Under the pieces are notes generated by a model. The model was given only the letters and a program-made list of their open reading frames with translations, was not told the DNA's origin and made no database searches. Shown one piece after another: positions 58,015 through 64,000 of a stretch of 64,000 nt of DNA. A program made the translations under genes and the position numbers. The stretch covers positions 1 through 64,000 of the forward strand of contig CAVVIQ010000010.1 in assembly GCA_963748385.1 (NCBI GenBank), in the 5' to 3' direction. Source of the DNA: Rhodoblastus sp963748385 (GTDB taxonomy: Bacteria > Pseudomonadota > Alphaproteobacteria > Rhizobiales > Beijerinckiaceae). Position 1 is the stretch's first letter; each line of letters begins with the position of its first letter.

Positions 58015-58664
58015 CTGACGCTTTCAAACATCCCAGCGACGAGACGCTGCAACGTTACGCCTGCGGCGGGCTTCGGCCCGGCCTGGCTCTGGTGATGCGC
58101 GTCCATCTCGGCGGCTGCCCGTCGTGCCGCGCCGCGCTGCGGCGTTTCGAGGCCGTCGGCGGCGCGCTGCTCGACGATCTTCCGCCGGCCGCAATTTCGC
58201 CCGCCCTGCTGGAGAAGATTTTCGCGCGCATCGATTCCGGCGCCGCGCCGCAGGAGGCGCGTCCCGCGCCCGCCGCCACCGCCGACGGTTTCGCCCTGCC
58301 CGCCGCCATGGCCGGCTGCAGGATCGGCCCCTGGCGTTTCGTCCATCCGAAATTGCGGTGGGCGCGGGTGGAGGTTCCCGGCGCGGAAAAGGATCGCGTC
58401 ATTCTGCTGAAAATCGCCGCGGGTTTCGCCGCCCCCGCCCATGGTCATGGCGGTCTGGAGCTGACGCAGGTTCTGGCGGGCAGCTTTACCGACGGCCGCG
58501 CGCAATATCGGCCGGGCGACCTGATCGAGGCCGATGAATCGCTCGACGATCACGAACCGCGCGTGACGGGCGACGAAGACTGCCTCTGCCTCGCCGCCGT
58601 CGAAAGGCCGCTGCGCATTCACTCGCTGCTCGGGCGATTGTTCCAGCCGCTGATGGGCATTTAG
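58011..58664 (+). CDS. chrR: ChrR-type zinc anti-sigma factor
   Basis: 217 residues. N-terminal zinc anti-sigma domain with H7, H32, C36 and C39 (KHPSDETLQRYACGG, RVHLGGCPSCRAAL), the same spacing as R. sphaeroides ChrR. C-terminal cupin domain with APAHGHGGLELTQVLAGSFT and YRPGDLIEADESLDDHEPRV, the part that senses singlet oxygen. It releases RpoE on stress. The start overlaps the rpoE stop by four bases. Presence suggests a phototroph or other organism exposed to singlet oxygen. Confidence 0.9.
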   Translation: MTDAFKHPSDETLQRYACGGLRPGLALVMRVHLGGCPSCRAALRRFEAVGGALLDDLPPAAISPALLEKIFARIDSGAAPQEARPAPAATADGFALPAAMAGCRIGPWRFVHPKLRWARVEVPGAEKDRVILLKIAAGFAAPAHGHGGLELTQVLAGSFTDGRAQYRPGDLIEADESLDDHEPRVTGDEDCLCLAAVERPLRIHSLLGRLFQPLMGI

Positions 58665-58677
58665 AGCGCTCTGACGC

Positions 58678-59250
58678 TCAGCATCGATCGGCCGCCGGCC
58701 GGAGCCGGGCCGCGAAGATCCAGGCGAGGAAAAAGCTGAGCGAGGCGACCGCGACGAGATTGAGTTCGCGCAGCCGGGCCAATTGTTCGGCCGGCCAAAC
58801 GCGCAGCGGCGCGCCATAATGGCCGTGCAGCAGCAGTCCGACGCCCAGGACGACGCCCGCCAGGACGCGGGCGGCGAGAATTTCTCCCGTTTCAGGCGCG
58901 AGAAGCGCAAGCGTCAGGCAGGGGAAAAGGAAAAGCTCGGCTCCGCTGGCCGGACCGAAGAGTTTGGTGGCGAAAATCGTGTCGGCGAGGCCAAGGAGGG
59001 GCAAGCCCAGGCGAAGCAGAAGCGGGTTCGCCCGTTTCATCGAGGCCAGGGCCACGAAGAACGGCAGGCTGAGCGCCGTGGCCCCGGCGGCAAGCGCGCC
59101 CGACCCCGCGAACCAGCCGACATAAAGCGGATAGAACGGCTTGTTGGCGGCGATGAGCCAGGCCGTCGCGGCGCTGGCTTCGCTTTGCGGCGAGGGTGGC
59201 GAAAGCGCCGGCAGGGCGGAGCTAATCCGCCGCCGGAGAAAGCAGGTCAT
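58678..59250 (-). CDS. multi-pass membrane protein, unknown
   Basis: 190 residues from MTCFLRRRIS with about five hydrophobic segments (for example GWFAGSGALAAGATALSLPF, LPLLGLADTIFATKLFGPAS, LVAVASLSFFLAWIFAARLR). No family recognised. It lies between chrR and the oxidoreductase operon on the opposite strand and partly overlaps a small frame upstream. Membrane topology suggests a transporter-like or regulatory protein. Confidence 0.65.
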   Translation of the reverse strand: MTCFLRRRISSALPALSPPSPQSEASAATAWLIAANKPFYPLYVGWFAGSGALAAGATALSLPFFVALASMKRANPLLLRLGLPLLGLADTIFATKLFGPASGAELFLFPCLTLALLAPETGEILAARVLAGVVLGVGLLLHGHYGAPLRVWPAEQLARLRELNLVAVASLSFFLAWIFAARLRPAADRC

Positions 59251-59425
59251 GGCCGTCTCCCCGTTCGTTCCCGCCCCCATGGCCAAACAAGCCGGCGACG
59301 GCCGGAAAGAACAGCCGCCAGCGGCGCCGCCACAAGCGCGCTTCCGCGCCGCAGGCCTGTTCGAGGATCGGATCGCTCGTCGTCCTGCGGCCGTCGAAAT
59401 TCACGGAAAGCCTCCCATCGAACAT
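59222..59425 (-). CDS. possible 67-aa protein upstream of membrane protein
   Basis: Frame MFDGRLSVNFDGRRTTSDPI with a basic, aromatic centre (ARLWRRRWRLFFPAVAGLFG). It overlaps the start of the membrane protein by 29 bases on the same strand and could be translated ahead of it. No family recognised; the support is only position. Confidence 0.3.
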   Translation of the reverse strand: MFDGRLSVNFDGRRTTSDPILEQACGAEARLWRRRWRLFFPAVAGLFGHGGGNERGDGHDLLSPAAD

Positions 59426-59533
59426 GAAACCTGGCCGCTCCCGGCGCGGCGCGGGCGCCCGGGACAAAAGCTGCTACGCGGCGGCGCGCCAAAAATCTCA
59501 CTGTCGCGAAAGAAAATTTTTCCCGCCGCCGAC

Positions 59534-59561
59534 AAAACCGATCGCTGCGCCCGCTCGTAAC
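59534..59561 (+). promoter_or_regulatory. probable RpoE promoter of oxidoreductase-cfa operon
   Basis: AAAACC (59534-59539), 16-base spacer, CGTAAC (59556-59561). Shares AACC, spacer length and CGTAAC with the rpoE promoter at 57093. The ATG follows at 59609. Confidence 0.5.
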
Positions 59562-59608
59562 CGTCATGCGCCCCCGAAAGGGCGCGCAGGCCAGAAGGGG
59601 GCGCGCCA

Positions 59609-60964
59609 ATGAGGACCGACTTGCATGGGCGGATGGAACGCCGGCAGAGGATCGCCATTGTCGGCGCGGGCATTTCCGGACTTTCCGCCGCCTGGCTCTT
59701 GTCGTTCGCCCATGACGTCACCGTGTTCGAGGCCGATGACCGCATCGGCGGTCATTCCAACACGGTCGAGATCAAAACGGGGGGCCGCCGCATCGCCGTA
59801 GACACCGGCTTCATCGTCTATAACGAGCCCTGCTATCCCAATCTGACCGCGCTTTTTTCGCTTCTCGGCGTTGCGACCGCGCCCACCGAAATGTCCTTCG
59901 CCGTTTCTCTTGACGCCGGCCGCGTCGAATATGCGGGTTCGGACCTCGGCGGTCTGCTTGCGCAGAAGTCCAATCTCCTGCGCCCGCGATTCTGGTCCAT
60001 GCTGCGGGAGCTCCTGCGCTTCTATCGCGAGGCGCCGCGCGACTATCCGCACATGGGCGACGAAAGTCTCGGCGCCTATCTCGACCGGCGCGGTTTCGGC
60101 GCGGCCTTCCGCGAGGACCACCTTTTTCCGATGGCGGCGGCGATCTGGTCGACGCCGGCGGCGGAAGTCGGCGATTATCCGGCCGCGGCTTTCGTGCGCT
60201 TTTGCGCAAATCACGGCCTGTTGCAGCTCACCGAACGGCCGCAATGGCGGACGGTGATCGGCGGCAGCCGCGAATATGTCCGCCGCCTCAGCGCGCCCTT
60301 CGCCGACCGCATCCTGACCGGAACGCCGATCCGGCGCATCGAGCGCGACGCCGCGGGCGTCACGCTTTTCGACGCGCGCGGCGTCGCCCGGCGCTTCGAT
60401 CAGGTCGTCATCGCCGCGCACGCCGACCACGCGCTCGCCATGCTGGCCGAGCCGAGCGGCGAGGAGCGCCGCCTGCTCGGCGCCTTCCGCTATTCGCGCA
60501 ACGAGGCCATGCTCCATGGCGATGCCGGGCTCATGCCGCGCCGGCGCGCCGCTTGGGCGAGCTGGAACTATCTGTCGGACGGGACCGGACATGACCGCAG
60601 GCTCTCGGTCAGCTACTGGATGAACCGCCTGCAGCCGCTCGGCCCCGCGCCAGAGCTTTTCGTCACGCTCAATCCCTTGCGCGACATCCCCGAAGAAAGC
60701 GTCTTCGCCCGCTTCGATTACGAGCATCCCTTGTTCGACGCGGCGACTGGCCGCGCCCAGACCGAATTATGGTCGCTGCAGGGGCTGCGCCGAACATGGT
60801 TCTGCGGGGCGCATTTCGGCGCGGGCTTCCACGAGGACGGGCTTCAGGCGGGGCTCGCCGTCGCCGAGGATCTGGGCGGTCTGCGCCGCCCGTGGCGCGC
60901 GAAGGACGACAGCGCGCGCATTTTCCGCCTTTCCCCCCAGATTTTCGCGGAGGCGGCGGAATGA
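59609..60964 (+). CDS. FAD-dependent amine oxidase-like protein
   Basis: 451 residues. N-terminal FAD motif RIAIVGAGISGLSAAWLLSF, then VFEADDRIGGHSNTVEIKTG and IAVDTGFIVYNEPCYPNLTA; C-terminal TWFCGAHFGAGFHEDGLQAG closes the FAD site. Close to the oxidoreductase that precedes DUF1365 and cyclopropane synthase in RpoE regulons of phototrophs. Likely acts on a lipid or pigment substrate, not known. Start is preceded by GGGGGCGCG and lies behind the RpoE-type promoter. Overlaps the next gene by four bases. Confidence 0.85.
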   Translation: MRTDLHGRMERRQRIAIVGAGISGLSAAWLLSFAHDVTVFEADDRIGGHSNTVEIKTGGRRIAVDTGFIVYNEPCYPNLTALFSLLGVATAPTEMSFAVSLDAGRVEYAGSDLGGLLAQKSNLLRPRFWSMLRELLRFYREAPRDYPHMGDESLGAYLDRRGFGAAFREDHLFPMAAAIWSTPAAEVGDYPAAAFVRFCANHGLLQLTERPQWRTVIGGSREYVRRLSAPFADRILTGTPIRRIERDAAGVTLFDARGVARRFDQVVIAAHADHALAMLAEPSGEERRLLGAFRYSRNEAMLHGDAGLMPRRRAAWASWNYLSDGTGHDRRLSVSYWMNRLQPLGPAPELFVTLNPLRDIPEESVFARFDYEHPLFDAATGRAQTELWSLQGLRRTWFCGAHFGAGFHEDGLQAGLAVAEDLGGLRRPWRAKDDSARIFRLSPQIFAEAAE

Positions 60965-61761
60965 GCGCGTCCTTTTCATCGGGCCTGTACCTCGGCGATG
61001 TCACGCATCGCCGCCTGCGCCCGCGCGAGCACAGGCTCTCCTATAAAATCTGGTCGTTGCTGCTCGATCTCGACGAACTGGCTTCGCTCGACGCGCGGCT
61101 GAGGCTGTTTTCCGTCGACCGCTTCAACCTCGTCTCCTTCTACCGGAAGGACCGCGGCGACGGATCGGGGCGCGACCTGCGCCAGCAGGTGGAAGAAGCG
61201 ATGCGCGGGGCAGGCCTCCATCCCGACGGCGGCGCGATCCGCCTGCTCACCATGCCGCGCATTCTCGGCTACGCCTTCAACCCCCTGTCCGTTTTCTTCT
61301 GCTTCCGGCGTGACGGCGAGATCGCGGCGATCCTGTGGGAAGTGGACAATACATTCGGCGAGCGTCACGGCTATCTGCTGCCGGCGCGGCGCGACGGCGA
61401 CGGCCTTGTCCGCCAGCGTTGCGGCAAGGACTTTCACGTCTCGCCCTTCATGGACATGAACCTGACCTATGATTTCGCCGTGCGGCCGCCGGACGAGAAA
61501 TTTTCGCTGGTCATCGACGTCAGCGACGGCGAGGGCCTGCTGCTGAGCGCCCGCCATCTCGCGCGGCGCGCCGAACTCAGCGACGTCGCCCTGCTGCGGC
61601 AGTTCCTGAAAATTCCTTTGATGACGATGAAAGTCGTCGCCGGCATCCACTGGGAGGCGCTGAAGCTCTGGCTCAAGGGCGTCCGCCTGCGCCGCCGGCC
61701 CGAGCCGCCGCGCCAGGCGGTCTCCTCCCAATTCTCCGATCGCCATGGAGTTGGACGATGA
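60961..61761 (+). CDS. DUF1365 protein
   Basis: 266 residues. Family motifs: GLYLGDVTHRRLRPREHRLS, LLTMPRILGYAFNPLSVFFC, GERHGYLLPARR, KDFHVSPFMDMNLTYDF. DUF1365 genes are regularly found next to cyclopropane-fatty-acid synthase and this amine oxidase type; a role in modified lipid synthesis (for example methylated or furan fatty acids) is suggested by work in Rhodobacter. Start overlaps the previous stop (ATGA). Confidence 0.9.
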   Translation: MSASFSSGLYLGDVTHRRLRPREHRLSYKIWSLLLDLDELASLDARLRLFSVDRFNLVSFYRKDRGDGSGRDLRQQVEEAMRGAGLHPDGGAIRLLTMPRILGYAFNPLSVFFCFRRDGEIAAILWEVDNTFGERHGYLLPARRDGDGLVRQRCGKDFHVSPFMDMNLTYDFAVRPPDEKFSLVIDVSDGEGLLLSARHLARRAELSDVALLRQFLKIPLMTMKVVAGIHWEALKLWLKGVRLRRRPEPPRQAVSSQFSDRHGVGR

Positions 61762-63011
61762 GCGTGATCGACAATGCCGGATATCCCGCGCCGGATTTGG
61801 CGGCGTCTTTCGACGGCGCCGCCCTGTCGGGCCTGGACGGCCGACTGTTCGCCAGGCTGCTGTCGCCGCTGGCGGAAGGCCGGCTGAAAATTGTCCTGCC
61901 CTCGGGCGCCTCGTTTGTCTGCGACGGCGCGCGGCCGGGGCCGCGGGCGGTGATGCGCCTGCGCCGCTGGCGCGGCCTGCTGCGCATTCTGGCTGGAGGC
62001 GACATCGGCTTCGCCGAGGGCTTCATCGCCGGCGACTGGACCACGCCCGACCTGCTCGGCCTCATCCGTCTGCTGGCGCGCAACCGCGTGGCCCTGCGCA
62101 AGGCGATCGACGGCTCAGCCGTCCTCCAGCGCGTCGAGCGCCTGCGTCATCTGCTGCGGCGCAATTCCCGGCGCGGCAGCCGCCGCAACATCGAGGCGCA
62201 TTACGATCTCGGCAACGATTTCTATCGCCTGTGGCTCGACCCTTCGATGCTCTATTCCTCGGCGCTTTACGACGAATCGACGCCCGATCTCGAATCGGCG
62301 CAGGCGGCCAAATTGCGCCGCATCGCGGAATGGCTCGATCCGCCCGAACAGGCGGAGGTGCTCGAAATCGGCTGCGGCTGGGGCGCGCTCGCAGAGCATC
62401 TCGCAAGGGATCGCGGGTCGCGCGTCACCGGGGTCACCCTATCGCCGGCGCAGCTCGCCTTCGCCCGCGCGCGGCTGGCGGGCGAGGAAAAATCGGGACA
62501 GGTCGAACTGCGCCTTCAGGATTATCGCGACATCGGCGAGAGCTACGACCGCATTGTCTCGATCGAAATGTTCGAGGCGGTGGGCGAGGCTTACTGGCCG
62601 GCTTTTTTCTCGACCCTGCGCCGCGCGCTCAAGCCGGGCGGACGCGCGGCGCTTCAGGTGATCTCCATCGCGGAGGACGAATTCGAGACCTATCGACGGG
62701 GCGCGGATTTCATCCAGAAATATATTTTCCCCGGCGGCTTTCTGCCTTCGCCTTCCGCGCTTTCGGCCGCCGCGGGCCGCGAGGGCCTGTGCGTCGCGCG
62801 GCAGATGTTTTTCGGCCCGTCCTATGCGGAAACGCTGGCCGAATGGCGGCGCCGATTCAACGCCGCCTGGCCGCGCGTCGCCGAGCAGGGCTTCGACCGC
62901 CGCTTCCGCCGCCTGTGGAATTATTATCTCGCTTATTGCGAGGCGGGATTTCGCGAAGGCCTGATCGACGTCGGGCTCTATACGCTGGTTCGGGAGGAGG
63001 ACGCGCCATGA
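61758..63011 (+). CDS. cyclopropane-fatty-acyl-phospholipid synthase family methyltransferase
   Basis: 417 residues. SAM-dependent methyltransferase acting on unsaturated acyl chains of phospholipids. Features: GFAEGFIAGDWTTPDLLGLI, NIEAHYDLGNDFYRLWLDPS, MLYSSALYDESTPDLESAQA, SAM motif VLEIGCGWGALAEHLARDRG, SIEMFEAVGEAYWPAFFSTL, KYIFPGGFLPSPSALS. The substrate may be a cyclopropane or another methylated acyl chain. Overlaps DUF1365 by four bases and the DUF2147 gene by four bases. Confidence 0.9.
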   Translation: MSVIDNAGYPAPDLAASFDGAALSGLDGRLFARLLSPLAEGRLKIVLPSGASFVCDGARPGPRAVMRLRRWRGLLRILAGGDIGFAEGFIAGDWTTPDLLGLIRLLARNRVALRKAIDGSAVLQRVERLRHLLRRNSRRGSRRNIEAHYDLGNDFYRLWLDPSMLYSSALYDESTPDLESAQAAKLRRIAEWLDPPEQAEVLEIGCGWGALAEHLARDRGSRVTGVTLSPAQLAFARARLAGEEKSGQVELRLQDYRDIGESYDRIVSIEMFEAVGEAYWPAFFSTLRRALKPGGRAALQVISIAEDEFETYRRGADFIQKYIFPGGFLPSPSALSAAAGREGLCVARQMFFGPSYAETLAEWRRRFNAAWPRVAEQGFDRRFRRLWNYYLAYCEAGFREGLIDVGLYTLVREEDAP

Positions 63012-63382
63012 GGGCGGCCGTCGTCTTTCTTGCCGCGCTGCTGGCTTCGGGCGCTTCCAGCGCCGAGCCTTCCCTCTACGGCCGATGGGCGCGCGGCGAC
63101 GGCGTCGCGCGCGTGCGCATCGCGCCTTGCGGGACGGCGATCTGCGCCGTCAACACCTGGATCAGGCCGGGCGTGACCGATGAAAAGACCGGCGACCGCC
63201 TGGTGATGAACGTCCAGCCAGAGGGCGCCCGGCGCTGGAACGGCGAGGCGTTCGACCCGCAACGCGACCTGAGTTATCGCATAGCCATCGCCGTCTCGGG
63301 AAAGACCATGACCACACGCGGCTGCGTCCTCGCCCGTCTGTTGTGCAAAAGCGTCGGCTGGACGCGGTTGACCGGAGACTGA
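63008..63382 (+). CDS. DUF2147 secreted protein
   Basis: 124 residues. Signal peptide MRAAVVFLAALLASGASSAE followed by the DUF2147 core LYGRWARGDGVARVRIAPCG, TAICAVNTWIRPG and CVLARLLCKSVGWTRL, with paired cysteines likely in disulfides. Periplasmic location expected; function unknown. Part of the RpoE-type operon by four-base overlap with the cyclopropane synthase gene. Confidence 0.85.
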   Translation: MRAAVVFLAALLASGASSAEPSLYGRWARGDGVARVRIAPCGTAICAVNTWIRPGVTDEKTGDRLVMNVQPEGARRWNGEAFDPQRDLSYRIAIAVSGKTMTTRGCVLARLLCKSVGWTRLTGD

Positions 63383-63385
63383 GAC

Positions 63386-63790
63386 ATGAAAAAGCTCGCC
63401 ATCGCCTATGCGGCGACCCTGATCGCCTTTCTCCTGTTCGACGCGCTATGGCTTTCCGCCATGAGCGGGCGGATTTACCGCCCGGCGATGGGCGACATGC
63501 TGCTCGACGGCTTCCGGCCTGCGCCGGCGCTGCTTTTCTATCTGATCTATGTCGCCGCGCTCGTCCATTTCGGCGTGCGTCCCGGCCTGTCGGACGGCGC
63601 GGCGGCGACCGTGATCAATTCGGCCCTGTTCGGTCTGGCCGCCTACGCCACTTACGATCTGACCAATCAGGCCACCTTGAAGAACTGGTCCACCCTGCTC
63701 ACATTGACTGATCTCGCCTGGGGCGCGACGGTTTCCGCGCTTTCAGCTTCCGTTGGGCGCGCGGTCGCGATATGGGCCGCGGGGCGTTGA
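63386..63790 (+). CDS. DUF2177 membrane protein
   Basis: 134 residues with four hydrophobic segments (AIAYAATLIAFLLFDALWLS; ALLFYLIYVAALVHFGV; NSALFGLAAYATYDLTNQAT; LTDLAWGATVSALSASVG). YDLTNxATL and DLAWG are DUF2177 hallmarks. Often in the same clusters as DUF1365 and cyclopropane synthase. Function unknown. Starts three bases after the DUF2147 stop. Confidence 0.88.
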   Translation: MKKLAIAYAATLIAFLLFDALWLSAMSGRIYRPAMGDMLLDGFRPAPALLFYLIYVAALVHFGVRPGLSDGAAATVINSALFGLAAYATYDLTNQATLKNWSTLLTLTDLAWGATVSALSASVGRAVAIWAAGR

Positions 63791-63796
63791 AGGGTC

Positions 63797-64000
63797 ATGC
63801 GCCGGCGTGGGGTGGTCAGGCTGATGTTTTCCATCGCGATTTTCGTTGTGGTCGGCGGCGCGGTTTCGCTTTGGGCCATGCAGGACCGCCGGGATGGCGC
63901 GCGGCCGGCGGCGGAGCTGATCAATTTCCTGCTGGCCGACTCGCGGATCCGGGTCGACAGGGGAATCGCCTATGGTTCGCTGGCGCGGCAGAGGCTCGAT
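63797..64000 (+). CDS. alpha/beta hydrolase, N-terminal part (runs off window)
   Basis: 68 codons to the window end. N-terminal membrane anchor (LMFSIAIFVVVGGAVSLWAM) then RIRVDRGIAYGSLARQRLD, which matches the start of carboxylesterase-type alpha/beta hydrolases (RDIAYGxxxRQxLDVY). The catalytic Ser lies beyond the window. It follows DUF2177 by six bases and is probably in the same operon. Confidence 0.55.
   Translation, partial: MRRRGVVRLMFSIAIFVVVGGAVSLWAMQDRRDGARPAAELINFLLADSRIRVDRGIAYGSLARQRLD

Noticed and set aside
1..64000. CRISPR arrays, tRNA and rRNA genes
   Set aside because: Looked for regularly spaced repeats, tRNA cloverleaf arms with CCA ends and rRNA core sequences; none seen by eye.

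Overview
This is a GC-rich chromosomal segment from an alphaproteobacterial diazotroph, most likely Hyphomicrobiales. The order nifA-nifB-fdxN, nifHDK, nifENX, nifUSV-cysE-nifW-fixABCX is the one seen in Rhodopseudomonas/Rhodoblastus/methanotroph-type genomes, the palindrome between nifK and nifE belongs to a Hyphomicrobiales repeat family, and an RpoE-ChrR singlet-oxygen module is present. The genus cannot be fixed from the sequence; a Beijerinckiaceae/Methylocystaceae-type organism is only a guess.

Layout. (1) 1-13.5 kb is an accessory, stress-type region: an otsA remnant, two VIT1-family copies (one a fragment, one frameshifted), a frameshifted APC permease, small membrane proteins (two DUF3309, DUF883, CsbD), a DJ-1/PfpI protein with a frameshift, two transglutaminase-like proteins, a phasin, and a MarR-isochorismatase-MFS efflux operon with a clear palindromic operator. 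(2) 13.99-15.8 kb is an EF2563/YqeB-like molybdenum-maturation gene plus modD behind a sigma54-type promoter. (3) 16-43 kb is an intact nitrogen-fixation island: nifA; nifB-fdxN-lrv-nifZ-nifT-SIR2-like; a [2Fe-2S] FeSII-like ferredoxin divergent from nifHDK; nifENX-DUF269-DUF683-fdxB-nifQ; iscA-nifUSV-cysE-nifW; fixABCX-ferritin-like-mop; and a minus-strand operon iscA2-nifZ2-small protein-FeSI-like ferredoxin. (4) 43.5-45.3 kb is a porin with a strong terminator. (5) 45.7-56.7 kb is a molybdenum island: modABC, moaA, moaCB fusion, moeA, moaD, moaE, modE, mobA (frameshifted), a methyltransferase and a DUF2478 protein, interrupted only by a transposase remnant. (6) 57.3-64 kb is rpoE-chrR followed by a probable RpoE-controlled operon (FAD oxidoreductase, DUF1365, cyclopropane-fatty-acid synthase type enzyme, DUF2147, DUF2177) and the start of an alpha/beta hydrolase.

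How it works together. NifA, with the cysteine signature of the oxygen-sensitive type, should activate sigma54 promoters. I read eight GG-N10-GC promoters (upstream of the EF2563-like gene, nifB, the FeSII-like gene, nifH, nifE, iscA-nifU, fixA and iscA2) and six TGT-N10-ACA NifA sites. FixABCX and the ferredoxins carry electrons to nitrogenase; NifB/E/N/X/Q/V make FeMo-co; ModABC, ModE and Mop supply molybdenum; the two Shethna-type [2Fe-2S] proteins suggest oxygen protection or electron transfer. Frameshifts are concentrated in the left 13.5 kb and in mobA, while no nif or fix gene is broken. No tRNA, rRNA or CRISPR array was seen.
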